From Bacteroidales bacterium (GTDB lineage: Bacteria; Bacteroidota; Bacteroidia; Bacteroidales; P3): a DNA stretch of 64,000 nucleotides. Where the stretch lies: the NCBI GenBank assembly GCA_017429685.1, contig JAFROL010000021.1, positions 1-64,000 on the forward strand, read 5' to 3'. The notes below the pieces were generated by a model. It saw only the letters and a program-made list of their open reading frames with translations. It was not told the origin of the DNA and made no database searches. The position numbers and the translations under genes are program-made. Shown here one piece after another: positions 9,018 through 17,854 of the stretch; the stretch's first letter is position 1; every line of letters starts with the position of its first letter.

Positions 9018-9883
9018 TCTTCCGGCAGGGCTTTGAAGCCTAATCCCATAATTTCCGAGCTTTCAATGACGTTGACGAAAGCATTGGGGTCGAGTTGACG
9101 CAAATTCGATTTCAGTTTGACGAGGTCGCTACGGTCGAGGGTGACATAAATCATCTTGCGCTCCTGACCCTGATAAAGGCCTATGCCCGGGAAGCAGGTG
9201 CCGCCACGTTCCAGGTCCTTGATGATGAAGTTCTTGACGGCGTCGATTTGGTCGGTGATGATAAAGCAGGTCTTGTAGGTGGTGAATCCCTCAACCACGA
9301 GGTCTATAATCTTGCTTTCGATGTAGATAAGAATGATGGAGTAGATAGGCAGCTTGATGTCGCCGATGATGAGTGTGGTCAGCGAGATGCAGCTGTCGAC
9401 GATGAGTACCAGCACGCCGAGCGATATCTTGGTGTATTTGTGGATGATCATCGAAATGATGTCGCTGCCGCCCGATGTGGCACCGGCGCGGAAAATGACG
9501 CCGATGGCGACACCGTAGATAAGGCCGGCAACGACGGTGTTGAGGAATATGTCGTCGACAATCAGCGGGTCGTAGCCGTAGGTGCTTTCAATGATATATG
9601 TGAAGACGGGAATCAGGATGACCGAGACAATTGTCTTGATGCCGAAGCGCGGACCCAGCACGATGGTGCCGATGATGAGCAGCGGAATGTCCATACAGAT
9701 ACCAGCCACCGAAATCTTCCATCCAAACAGAGCGTTGAATACGTTGGCAAGACCGTACACGCCGCCGGGGGCCAGGTGGTAGGGGTTGACAAACATCACA
9801 TCGCCGACGGCGAACATCAGGCTGCCCAAAGCCACCAGTGCATAGGCAATAATTTCATCTTTCAGACTCTTCTTTTTTTGCAT
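9014..9883 (-). CDS. YitT-family membrane protein
   Basis: The 289-residue protein has five or six hydrophobic helices in the first 190 residues with the family's glycine-rich loops (NPYHLAPGGVYGLANV, FRAGATSGGSDIIS). A C-terminal soluble DUF2179 domain follows (CFIITDQIDAVKNFI, GGTCFPGIGLYQGQERKMIYVTLDR). Family members are integral to the inner membrane and of unknown transport function. A TATCTTTG promoter element lies at 9971-9978, and the transcript would start with a GC-rich hairpin (9938-9959). Its 3' end runs into the octamer repeat. Confidence 0.9.
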   Translation of the reverse strand: MQKKKSLKDEIIAYALVALGSLMFAVGDVMFVNPYHLAPGGVYGLANVFNALFGWKISVAGICMDIPLLIIGTIVLGPRFGIKTIVSVILIPVFTYIIESTYGYDPLIVDDIFLNTVVAGLIYGVAIGVIFRAGATSGGSDIISMIIHKYTKISLGVLVLIVDSCISLTTLIIGDIKLPIYSIILIYIESKIIDLVVEGFTTYKTCFIITDQIDAVKNFIIKDLERGGTCFPGIGLYQGQERKMIYVTLDRSDLVKLKSNLRQLDPNAFVNVIESSEIMGLGFKALPEE

Positions 9884-9937
9884 TTTCAGTTATGTATTTA
9901 ATATTTATATATTGTTTTATTTGTTCAATAACAAGAC

Positions 9938-9959
9938 GTTGCGGGCGGTTGTCCGCAAC
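9938..9959. promoter_or_regulatory. GC-rich hairpin in the yitT/lipoprotein divergent region
   Basis: GTTGCGG and CCGCAAC form a perfect 7-bp stem with an 8-base loop, followed on the plus strand by TTTT. It sits just downstream of the yitT -7 element, so it would be the first structure in that mRNA. Because both genes leave this region, it is not a normal 3' terminator. Confidence 0.45.
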
Positions 9960-9970
9960 TTTTCGAAATG

Positions 9971-9978
9971 CAAAGATA
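9971..9978 (-). promoter_or_regulatory. yitT promoter -7 element
   Basis: The minus strand reads TATCTTTG, a full match to TAnnTTTG, 88 bases before the yitT start. Confidence 0.5.
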
Positions 9979-10059
9979 ATAAATAAAAATGAAACTGCAA
10001 TTCAGACACAATAAATCACCCATTGTTTCGTTTAGGTTTTTATCATTAATATACTAAAA

Positions 10060-10902
10060 ATGCGCAAACTTTACATCTCATTATCCGTAATCGTTCTTTT
10101 CGCCCTCACGGGTTGCAGCAGCGACCTCTATTATGCCAGTACATTCATTAACAAGTTCGAACGTCAGTCGGACAAAGCCGTCGAGCAGATCTATGTGGCC
10201 CTTCCGCAGGGAGTCATCCACACCAACAGCTCGCTCAACGAAGTCGCCGGATTTATGTTTATGAGCGAGCGAGAGCAGGACTCTGTCATAGCCTCCAAGA
10301 CTGCCATCCTCAACCGCGTCGACGACAGCATCCTGCTGTCGCAGTTCTCGTCAGCATTCCTTTATGCCCTCAGCCGCACAAAGATACCTATTATTGTCGT
10401 CAGCGACCCGTCGAAATTGCCCGTTGCCGATGACCAGCATTTCACGGTCAACTTCGTTCAGATGGAACTCGAAGAATACCTGCAGCCCAACGAGAGCCGC
10501 TTCACGACCCGTAGTGGCGTCAACTACAGCTACCCCTACCAGCTTCGGCACCTGTCGCTCAATGCCTGGATGCAGCTCGATGCTCGCGACACCCTCTCGG
10601 AGGTCTATTTCCGCAACCGCGAAGTCGAGGAATCGTTCCGCGGCACCGTCACCTCGTTGCGCGACGGCAAGGCGACACTTAAGACCCATTTCGACCGCCT
10701 TACCCCTGCCGACGCCTACCATACTGCTTGGAATCTCGGCATCGAGTGCGCCACGCTCTATGTCGAAAAGATATTGTCCGAATACGTTTGCCGCACCAAG
10801 GGCACCAACCAGACCTATTTCTACTACAACCCCGCCTGCAACTGCATCGAAGATGTCGTCCCCTACGATGAAGGCATAAAGACATCGTTTGAGAAACTAT
10901 AA
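10060..10902 (+). CDS. lipoprotein of unknown function
   Basis: The 280-residue protein starts MRKLYISL and carries a lipobox (LTGC) with the lipidated cysteine near residue 19. The mature domain has no motif that I recognise. It alternates helices and strands, with a two-cysteine patch near the C-terminus (NPACNCIEDV). It is monocistronic: divergent from yitT and followed by the distal end of the CRISPR array. It is probably an envelope protein common in Bacteroidales. Confidence 0.75.
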   Translation: MRKLYISLSVIVLFALTGCSSDLYYASTFINKFERQSDKAVEQIYVALPQGVIHTNSSLNEVAGFMFMSEREQDSVIASKTAILNRVDDSILLSQFSSAFLYALSRTKIPIIVVSDPSKLPVADDQHFTVNFVQMELEEYLQPNESRFTTRSGVNYSYPYQLRHLSLNAWMQLDARDTLSEVYFRNREVEESFRGTVTSLRDGKATLKTHFDRLTPADAYHTAWNLGIECATLYVEKILSEYVCRTKGTNQTYFYYNPACNCIEDVVPYDEGIKTSFEKL

Positions 10903-11008
10903 AACATAGACAAATGTTTTTTGCTCAATTCCTTATGCAATCAATGAAATTTATGCATTGGTTGTGTAAAAGACATTTTTTTGCGGTATTGGTGGGCTTG
11001 TCATAGAG

Positions 11009-11045
11009 GTTTCAATTTAAGTCCACTGAAAAGGACATCCGCGAC
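11009..11045 (-). repeat. orphan 37-nt repeat of a second CRISPR type
   Basis: This 37-base stretch starts GTTTCAATTTAAGTCC and ends GCGAC, the same outer ends as the I-C repeats, but it is 6 bases longer and has a different centre (GTCC ... GGAC). Read on the minus strand it ends ATTGAAAC, as crRNA repeats do. A 29-base spacer-like gap separates it from the degenerate repeat at 11075. It looks like a leftover repeat from a type with 36-37-base repeats. AAGGACATC (11031-11039) can also pair with GATGTCCTT (11063-11071). Confidence 0.5.
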
Positions 11046-11074
11046 AACATCGCCAGTATGCAGATGTCCTTGAT

Positions 11075-11623
11075 GTTTTAATCCCAGGCCCAATGGGGGC
11101 GACCACACGGTCAGCAGGCCGCCTCCAACGACGTGTTTCAATCCACACCCCCGCAGGGGGCGACTGATGACGGTCTGCATCCACGCTTTCCAGTCATCGT
11201 TTCAATCCACGCCCCCGCAGGGGGGCGACTCTCGCGGCTCTCGTCGCTGACGGGCCACTGCTTGTTTCAATCCACGCCCCCGCAGGGGGGGCGACTATTC
11301 GTTGCCGAAGTCCTCGTTGAAGTCGCCGTTGTTTCAATCCACGCCCCCGCAGAGGGGGCGACGCGTGATGTGCGACGTGACGGACATCATCATCAAGTTT
11401 CAATCCACGCCCCCGCAGGGGGGCGACCCCGCATCGAGCATCAGCATTTTGTTGTATTTCTGGTTTCAATCCACGCCCCCGCAGGGGGGCGACTTATTCC
11501 TTGTTCTTAGGCCAGCGTCTTCACCGGGTTTCAATCCACGCCCCCGCAGGGGGGCGACACGACACGCTGACACGCAGCACCCTCTTCAAGCAGTTTCAAT
11601 CCACGCCCCCGCATGGGGGCGAC
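11075..11623 (-). CRISPR. type I-C CRISPR array, 8 repeats plus one degenerate
   Basis: Repeats of 30-32 bases (plus strand GTTTCAATCCACGCCC..., ending GGGGCGAC) are at 11135-11164, 11199-11229, 11264-11295, 11331-11362, 11397-11427, 11463-11493, 11528-11558 and 11593-11623. A decayed copy is at 11075-11103. Spacers are 31-35 bases, mostly 34, and all differ. The I-C repeat orientation (GTCGCCC... to ...ATTGAAAC) is on the minus strand, so the array reads leftward like the cas genes. The leader side is to the right and the decayed copies are at the distal end. Copies differ in the length of the G tract (30, 31 or 32 bases) and by single changes at 11152-11153 and 11614, unusual for an array kept uniform by acquisition. 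Confidence 0.97.
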
Positions 11624-11814
11624 AGTGGCTATTATAACGTATATATTTTTAGATTATTGTCATCCTTGTTATGCGAATCTAATTTCGAATAACCTACTTG
11701 GAGGATTTATTATATGCTTTGATATAGTAAGTAGCTGATAATGAGTATGTGCGAAATTAAGGCGTTTTGTGTATGCCTTTTGTTCCGCGCTATATTATTA
11801 TTGTGTCATTTACA
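11624..11814 (-). other. array leader region with possible RhuM remnant
   Basis: These 191 AT-rich bases separate the first repeat from the broken RhuM gene and should contain the leader. No TAnnTTTG element is visible on the minus strand, so the array may rely on read-through from the cas operon. Minus-strand frames carry RhuM-like scraps: YDVNDTIII just after the stop, and FRT...YYIKAY further on. Confidence 0.45.
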
Positions 11815-12075
11815 TCATATGCACTCCTTGCCGTCAGCGGCAGTTCGTCGGAATTTCCGACAAACTGAATCTTTTGTCAGTTCGCCTGTGCTGAATGCGT
11901 TTTGTAAATGTTCGGCTATAGTAGAGCGTCCTTTGTCAAACAACGCGGCGATAGCATCCTGTGTACACCAGATTGTCTCATCAGCATACATCACCTCAAT
12001 GCCTTGTTCCTTATTCTCCGCTTGGAAAATCAGGAACTCAGCCGTGCTGTTTCTTATCTCACGTTTCTTTGCCAT
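11815..12075 (-). pseudogene. truncated RhuM-family virulence protein
   Basis: The 86 residues match the N-terminus of RhuM-family proteins: FLIFQAENKEQGIEVMYADETIWCTQDAIAALFDKGRSTIAEHL, then AFSTGELTKDSVCRKFRRTAADGK. Intact members are about 330 residues, and here a TGA stop follows ECI. Scraps of the family's next segment seem to persist past the stop, so this looks like a frameshifted remnant rather than a small gene. It begins only 6 bases after the cas7 stop, in the place where cas4-cas1-cas2 stand in a complete I-C operon. It may still be translated with the cas mRNA. Confidence 0.75.
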
Positions 12076-12081
12076 AGGCGG

Positions 12082-12975
12082 TTAGATGAGGATTTTCATA
12101 TCTATTCCATTCTGAATGTTCGTGTAATCACAAGGAGATAACTCTTCGTCATTAACAGTCACTTTATAATCCTCAAATTGACGAGGATACGCTATTGTTT
12201 CTCCATTCTCGTTCTTTCCCTTTTCAATCTTGACTAGACTGAATAGTTGAGCAGAGCGTGCATTACCCAATTTTGAATCATGCTTGAAGATGATTAGTGC
12301 CCTAGCATTCATCTCGCCACGTGCTGCTGAATGGTCATGTTCAAAAGCATTCATAAGTGCATCCCATAGTAAATCCAAATCCTTTTCTGTAAAGTGACAT
12401 TTTATTCCATCAAAAGCGGATACATACCCGTGCATACGATAGAGACCGTAACTTACTGTTGATTTATTACCGAATGTTGTAGAGTCTGCATCATCAACTT
12501 TGCAGCATCTAGTCAGCGAGTGGGTTTTACTATCAATAGCATCAATACTGCGAGAAAAGACAAATTGGACAGGCCCACGTACTGCACCCACTCCTTTTTT
12601 TCCACTCTCATCCTTTTCTCCTGTACTTAATACGGCTCCAAAAGTTCTTATATCGTAGTATCTTTCACACATAACAATTCTGCCTTTTCCTTCATCTCCT
12701 TTGGCTTTCTCCTTTCCCTCTTTAATTTTGGCATTAAGTGGTTTACCTTGAGAAATAAAGATGTCGTACTTTGATGCATCAAGCTTTCCTTCTTCGACTT
12801 TCAGCTGAACGTAGTTACGCACTTTGCGTTTAATGCACACGTCTGAAACAAGACCTTCTCTTGTCTCAAAATCAATTCTCGGCTGGTTGTCAAAATCAGG
12901 ATCACCATTGGGATTACCATCTTTTACATCGTAAAGAAATACGAAGTCATACCTGTTCTTAATGTAATTATCCAT
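12082..12975 (-). CDS. cas7: type I-C CRISPR protein Cas7 (Csd2)
   Basis: The 297-residue protein is the backbone subunit that coats the crRNA spacer in the I-C Cascade complex. The N-terminal signature RYDFVFLYDVKDGNPNGDPDFDNQPRID is typical of Csd2/Csh2-type Cas7, followed by the glycine-rich and RRM-like core (FGAVLSTGEK, GAVRGPVQFVFSRSID) and FEHDHSAARGEMNARALIIF. The length is normal for the family and no break is seen. It begins 12 bases downstream of cas8c and is the last complete cas gene of the operon. Confidence 0.95.
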   Translation of the reverse strand: MDNYIKNRYDFVFLYDVKDGNPNGDPDFDNQPRIDFETREGLVSDVCIKRKVRNYVQLKVEEGKLDASKYDIFISQGKPLNAKIKEGKEKAKGDEGKGRIVMCERYYDIRTFGAVLSTGEKDESGKKGVGAVRGPVQFVFSRSIDAIDSKTHSLTRCCKVDDADSTTFGNKSTVSYGLYRMHGYVSAFDGIKCHFTEKDLDLLWDALMNAFEHDHSAARGEMNARALIIFKHDSKLGNARSAQLFSLVKIEKGKNENGETIAYPRQFEDYKVTVNDEELSPCDYTNIQNGIDMKILI

Positions 12976-12987
12976 ATCTGTATCTAT

Positions 12988-14748
12988 TTATGAGTTAATA
13001 TTTTCTGTTGATTCTTTTTTATGATTCCTTTGGAAATAATAGCCCAGCGCAAATTCCCCTTGCTCTATAACGGTGAATCGCTGGGGCAGACTTCCACTTT
13101 CGCTAAGTAATCCAGCAATTTCATTTAGTTCCTTAGCGAGGTATCCTCCTATCTTCTTTTGATATATAGGAACATTCTTTGTTAGTAATATGCCGCCAAG
13201 GATATATGCAGGCTGGGATGCAGCAGCGGAAAAATAGCGCTCCTTGATTCCACTATTTACATTTCCTATAGCTTTCCGCTGCATTGATTCAATGACAGCG
13301 AACAATCTGCCACACAGGTAGGCTACACTTCTGTTGGCTTCATCTAATGTTGGTTTCATTTCATTCTTTGTATTTCGGTTAATAATCAATTTTATAATAG
13401 CAGCTCTCTCTGAGGAGAACTTGTCTCCTATAAATACACGATTTAATACATGCTGTAACACCTCCGTTGGTAACTTGTACTTTCTTCCTTTAATGGCAGC
13501 ATTCCACAGTACGGAGCCTATTTTTGCTTTCGAATTAAGGTCACTTTTCTGTTTTTTGTCAGGTTTTTTGTCCCGCTGGGTAGCATTGACAAGGAAACGC
13601 AAAGGACTATAAAGAGTTGTTCCTTCCCTGTTTTGCATCTCAATGTCTCGAAACCAATCTGCTATATTACGCTTGTATTCTTCCAAACTTATTGCAGTCC
13701 AATCGCGAACGGCAATACGTGCAGCAGCTGAAGACAAAGTGCAGCTATAGAACATATTATTATCTACAGCATATCCCAGTCTGTGATCACCACTCCATGC
13801 ACTCTCTAATAGTTTCTTTACATTTTCCTCATCGGGCTCGTCAAAAATATCAAAGCCCTCTTCGTCATTTGTTTTGTCTCTTGTCCAAAACAGAACCAAC
13901 GTATTATCGCTAATATTCAGTCGATGTTTATACTGATAGTGCTCTTTACGTTTCTTTTCTTCGTCTTGTGGAACCACGTGCCCTTCAGAAAGCATATAAT
14001 TAAGTCCTTCAGTAAGGTTCCTTGCACAATCTCTGCATATTGAGGCATTCAGGTTGCCTTTCAATCCATACGATTCGAAGGCAGGCTCATTAAAAGAAAC
14101 CAGCGCACAGCCCGCAGTCTGTCCCTTTGGCATTTTCACCAATCCGTAGGGTTCGTCAAGGACAGGCACGTCAGACCTGCCGCAAATAGTACAACTACGG
14201 TTGTTGCGAATTTTTAGAAGAAGTTTGTTTTCTGTCTCGTGGAAACGTGTTATAATAGCAGTTCTAACGTTATCAGTATTCAACAAAAGTGTTGTATCTA
14301 TCATAAATGTCAATGTGACACTCTTAATTTCTTCTTTCTTTAAATTTAAATTATTGAAACTTTCAACAGCTTTTTTTAATCCATTGGGATTTTTTTCATC
14401 ATAGAAAAGAAAAACAGGATTTAGCTCTTCTAAGTGCTTATATTGTTGAAGTTTATCAATAAATAATTTATGTTTCTTATCAGCATCTTTATCGCCAATA
14501 CCAAGCACTTCTTCACGTTTATCAAGGAGAAAACGGGATTGTCCTTTTTTAGAAGATAAATAGCCCCACTTTGAACCTTTGTCATATTTCACCAGTACTT
14601 CTGATTCAATCTCTTTATCAAAGGGTATAAAGCCCCCAAAAACGCCATTCTTGTCAATAGAAATTACCAACGAGCAGTATTCTTTTGTTAATGCTCGTTC
14701 ATGCCCCCATGACACACGCCTTCCAAATTCTACTAACTCTTGTATCAT
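12988..14748 (-). CDS. cas8c: type I-C CRISPR large subunit Cas8c (Csd1)
   Basis: This 586-residue protein is the large subunit expected to read the PAM and recruit Cas3. It opens MIQELVEFGRRVSWGH as Csd1 proteins do. It has a zinc-binding pair of motifs, CTICGRSDVP (near 180) and CRDCARNL (near 240). The C-terminal half holds the helical segment with YLCGRLFAVIESMQRKAIG and RYFSAAASQPAYILGGILL, which match the family. It overlaps the cas5 stop by 4 bases, which implies coupled translation. The reading frame is intact. Confidence 0.95.
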   Translation of the reverse strand: MIQELVEFGRRVSWGHERALTKEYCSLVISIDKNGVFGGFIPFDKEIESEVLVKYDKGSKWGYLSSKKGQSRFLLDKREEVLGIGDKDADKKHKLFIDKLQQYKHLEELNPVFLFYDEKNPNGLKKAVESFNNLNLKKEEIKSVTLTFMIDTTLLLNTDNVRTAIITRFHETENKLLLKIRNNRSCTICGRSDVPVLDEPYGLVKMPKGQTAGCALVSFNEPAFESYGLKGNLNASICRDCARNLTEGLNYMLSEGHVVPQDEEKKRKEHYQYKHRLNISDNTLVLFWTRDKTNDEEGFDIFDEPDEENVKKLLESAWSGDHRLGYAVDNNMFYSCTLSSAAARIAVRDWTAISLEEYKRNIADWFRDIEMQNREGTTLYSPLRFLVNATQRDKKPDKKQKSDLNSKAKIGSVLWNAAIKGRKYKLPTEVLQHVLNRVFIGDKFSSERAAIIKLIINRNTKNEMKPTLDEANRSVAYLCGRLFAVIESMQRKAIGNVNSGIKERYFSAAASQPAYILGGILLTKNVPIYQKKIGGYLAKELNEIAGLLSESGSLPQRFTVIEQGEFALGYYFQRNHKKESTENINS

Positions 14749-15482
14749 AAGTCTGCCTCCTCTACTTTATAATGCTCGTAAACCACACGGTTGTATTCAT
14801 CGCTTTGTTTGGGCTGAAGATGTGTTGATGACAACATCTTTATAGCTTTTTCCTCTGGGTATTCGAGTACGCCATTGACAATGGCGACATCATAGAAGAA
14901 AAGAGGGATTGCTTTTCCTGCTTTGTCATAGAACATATCATAAAGCATGCTGCCAATAGGATAGTTTATTTTTAAAGGAACATCATCCTCTGTAGGCGCG
15001 GAAAAATCCGCAGCGAACTCTCTTGTACCCAAGTATGGTTGATGCCAACATTGTCCATTACTCACACGGCGCTCAAACATTGTGCGATACTTTTTTACTG
15101 TCAGTGGGTTGGCAGTATCCTTACTTTGCTTGATGCGCTCTTCATTAACAAAGACAGATGCTTCAATAATATATGCAACATCCTTAAGCACAATGCTGTT
15201 ACGCTGAACTCGAAATTTCTCTATTTCAATATGTTCTACACCTCTGCTCCCCTTCTTGCTTATCTCGTTTTTTTTTATTGAGGTAAATATGATTGGATTC
15301 AGTACTAGTATTCTTCTCACAACCCATTGAAATTCTGGCTTCCAAAGAATCGCTTCTAATATGCCTCGCGCTGCAGAAGGAGTTATGCAGGGATAACTCA
15401 TCCGTTCCACTTTTAAGTCGGGACGAGTGAAGCAGGCGAAATCGCCGGTCACTTTCAATCTTACTATTTCTTTGTCTAACAT
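14745..15482 (-). CDS. cas5: type I-C CRISPR Cas5 (Cas5c/Cas5d) crRNA endonuclease
   Basis: In type I-C systems, which lack Cas6, this subunit cuts the pre-crRNA and stays on the 5' handle. The 245-residue protein has the RAMP fold signature: an opening strand VRLKVTGDFACFTRPDLKVERMSYPCITPSAARGI, and the later block RTMFERRVSNGQCWHQPYLGTREFAADF. A YDVAIVNG strand lies near the C-terminus. It starts 10 bases after cas3 and overlaps cas8c. Its ability to cut the variable repeats of this array cannot be judged from sequence. Confidence 0.93.
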   Translation of the reverse strand: MLDKEIVRLKVTGDFACFTRPDLKVERMSYPCITPSAARGILEAILWKPEFQWVVRRILVLNPIIFTSIKKNEISKKGSRGVEHIEIEKFRVQRNSIVLKDVAYIIEASVFVNEERIKQSKDTANPLTVKKYRTMFERRVSNGQCWHQPYLGTREFAADFSAPTEDDVPLKINYPIGSMLYDMFYDKAGKAIPLFFYDVAIVNGVLEYPEEKAIKMLSSTHLQPKQSDEYNRVVYEHYKVEEADL

Positions 15483-15492
15483 ATCATAATTC

Positions 15493-17691
15493 TTATATTA
15501 TTATTGGTTTCAAGTCTTCAACGAAAGGCAATCCAAACGCCTTGTCATACTTTCCATGCCACACACTGATGCCACATTTTTCTGGCAAGATATTTGAGTT
15601 GTTGTCACTTACAAACTTCTCGTAAACCTGAACGCAATATTGCGATACAAGCTGATAATCCTGTTTTGACATGAATTCTTGGTCTTTTATTCTGTCATAT
15701 AGTTTTCTACTTTCCTCGTTATATTTGTAAACGAATAAGGTCTGAGTCTTTTTGTCAATAATCTTGTATTTATCTGAGACTGTCTGATACAGCAGCTTTC
15801 TTCTGTCCTCAGTAATTTTCAGTCTATCGGTATCAACGAATGACTTAGTCAGTTCTCTATAATAATATCCATAGAAATCATGTGTGTATAATTGTTCTTC
15901 TTTGCCCTTGTAGAGAAAGTTAGCAAACTGAGACCATGAGTTGTACTCTTTGCTAGGTTGTCCAGCCTCTGTTAAAGCAAACAAATATACATCTCCTTTT
16001 ATATCGTTGCCACTATCATCTTTTCTCTTGCCTTCCCTATTGCATCTTCCTGCTGATTGAATTATCGATTCTAAAGGAGCGATCTCTCTATACACAGAAG
16101 GAAAATCCAGATCCACACCTGCTTCAATGAGCTGTGTTGAACAGACTATTACTGTTTCGTTTTTCTTTAAAACTTCTTGAATCTCTTTGAGGACAGATTT
16201 CCTGTGGTCAGGACACATTGATGTAGACAAATGAAAATAATGCTTGAATGTCTGCCCACCTTTTATCTCTTCAAAGAAGATTCGTGCTTTCTTCTTCGTA
16301 TTAAATACAACTAGAGCTGATTGCTTATTTTGGATAACAGTATCTGCCAGTTCTGATATGCTCACCTCATTATAATCATTCACTGGATGATAAGTAACAC
16401 GTCGTGTCTGTTCAAATATCATTTCGGAATTCTCAACCAACGATTCTATATGGCTTATACCCTTAAAACCTTCTCTTGTGGCAAAGTCTGGTTGGGTAGC
16501 AGTACAGAATAGGATGCTGCATCTACACAATTGCTGAAGATTGTCAAGCATAGTCAGGGTCGGTTCTGTGATACCCATAGGCAATGTTTGTATCTCGTCA
16601 AAGATTATCACAGCATCTTGGATGTTGTGCAATTTCCGACAGTCAGAGCGCTTGTTGCTGAACAGCGACTCGAAAAATTGCACATTAGTTGTAACAATGA
16701 TAGGATAATCCCAGTTTTCGGTCGCCAGCAATTTGGGGTTATACTCTTCATTATCTTCATTCTCTGCGTATATCACATTAGAATGGTGTTCAAGAACATA
16801 GTCATTCTTTTCATCATTGAATATTTCTTTCAACTTCCCTGCCGTTTGGTCAATGATGCTGACAAATGGAAGCACAATGATGATTCGCCTAATATTCTTA
16901 TGATATTGTGCATGAACTAAGGCCCAGTTTATGCTGCAGAGAGTTTTGCCAAGTCCAGTGGGGAGTGTTAGGGAATAGAAACCCTGAGGAAGATTCGCCT
17001 TTGATTCTGCATATAAGCGAACTTTCTTACGCAATTGGTTGATAGGTATGTTCTTCTTTTCTGGGTCTCGTTCAAATCTTAGAAACTCCTGCCCTAATTT
17101 GGCAGACAGCGCATCTGGCTTTAATACAGGTCTCTTCCTCTGCTCAAACTTTTCCTTTGCGAAATGCCTTTCTGTATCAAGGCTGTCGGCATCGACAAGA
17201 GCACTATATAACATTCTTACGAAACACTCCTTTTGAAGGATGTCTGGCAAACTTCTGAACGGTTCGTCGTCCGGAGCATTAAGTTGCTTATCATTATCGT
17301 TGCGCCAATGTTTATAGATAGCATCATAATTGGCCCTGTTGGTTATTTGCTCGGCCTTTATGTCTACAGCCATTGATGGCTTATCTGGCAGCCCAGCATG
17401 ATGGCCATAGACGGGGAATATTACCTCAATTAGAGAGGTTTCTTTTGCAAGAATGGCCCCATAAATTGAGTGTCGAGTTTTGCTACCTTGTCCACGAATA
17501 TATTTTTGAAAATTCTCAGAGTACTTGCCTATATCGTGTATAAGGCCACAAAACTCATACAATTCCGCAAACGATTCTGAGAGGGCAAACTCTCTCATCA
17601 GTTTCCCTACGCCAGAACTATGTTCTTTTATTGTCTGCTTAGAACCGTTTCTGTTTGCTGAATGTGCGATGTATTCTTTCACTTTTATCAA
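15493..17691 (-). CDS. cas3: CRISPR-associated nuclease/helicase Cas3
   Basis: The 732-residue protein joins an HD nuclease to an SF2 helicase, the enzyme that unwinds and degrades target DNA after Cascade binding. HD-domain residues are in place: H24, HD at 52-53 (LIHDIGKYSENF), HH at 97-98 (YGHHAG) and DAD at 168-170. Walker A is PTGLGKT (244-250), Walker B is IIFDEIQTLP near 360, and motif VI is QSAGRCNREGK near 560. All catalytic parts look intact, so interference should be possible. It heads the cas operon. The TATCTTTG promoter element at 17808-17815 lies in the 163-base gap before it. Confidence 0.96.
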   Translation of the reverse strand: MIKVKEYIAHSANRNGSKQTIKEHSSGVGKLMREFALSESFAELYEFCGLIHDIGKYSENFQKYIRGQGSKTRHSIYGAILAKETSLIEVIFPVYGHHAGLPDKPSMAVDIKAEQITNRANYDAIYKHWRNDNDKQLNAPDDEPFRSLPDILQKECFVRMLYSALVDADSLDTERHFAKEKFEQRKRPVLKPDALSAKLGQEFLRFERDPEKKNIPINQLRKKVRLYAESKANLPQGFYSLTLPTGLGKTLCSINWALVHAQYHKNIRRIIIVLPFVSIIDQTAGKLKEIFNDEKNDYVLEHHSNVIYAENEDNEEYNPKLLATENWDYPIIVTTNVQFFESLFSNKRSDCRKLHNIQDAVIIFDEIQTLPMGITEPTLTMLDNLQQLCRCSILFCTATQPDFATREGFKGISHIESLVENSEMIFEQTRRVTYHPVNDYNEVSISELADTVIQNKQSALVVFNTKKKARIFFEEIKGGQTFKHYFHLSTSMCPDHRKSVLKEIQEVLKKNETVIVCSTQLIEAGVDLDFPSVYREIAPLESIIQSAGRCNREGKRKDDSGNDIKGDVYLFALTEAGQPSKEYNSWSQFANFLYKGKEEQLYTHDFYGYYYRELTKSFVDTDRLKITEDRRKLLYQTVSDKYKIIDKKTQTLFVYKYNEESRKLYDRIKDQEFMSKQDYQLVSQYCVQVYEKFVSDNNSNILPEKCGISVWHGKYDKAFGLPFVEDLKPIII

Positions 17692-17807
17692 GTTTTAATT
17701 CAGTTGTTGGTTTGAATGGCCATATCCGATGTTCGAATGTGCGATATTGTCTTATTATCAGAGATGTAGGGCATAGTTTTCGAATATTCTATTATTTATT
17801 CACGATG

Positions 17808-17815
17808 CAAAGATA
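17808..17815 (-). promoter_or_regulatory. cas operon promoter -7 element
   Basis: The minus strand reads TATCTTTG, a full TAnnTTTG match, 117 bases upstream of cas3. A TTTG lies at 17831-17834, with 15 bases between them, shorter than the usual 19. It gives the cas genes their own promoter, separate from the WYL gene. Confidence 0.5.
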
Positions 17816-17854
17816 CATATAATAGTGCGTCAAAAAATGAGCCACAGGGAATAT

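Noticed and set aside
11133..11692. Open frames through the CRISPR array
   Set aside because: The translations are periodic products of the repeats, not proteins.
12976..12987. A hidden cas4, cas1 or cas2 within the cas operon
   Set aside because: Gaps between cas genes are 4-12 bases or overlaps. No cas1- or cas2-like protein is encoded in any frame of the block.
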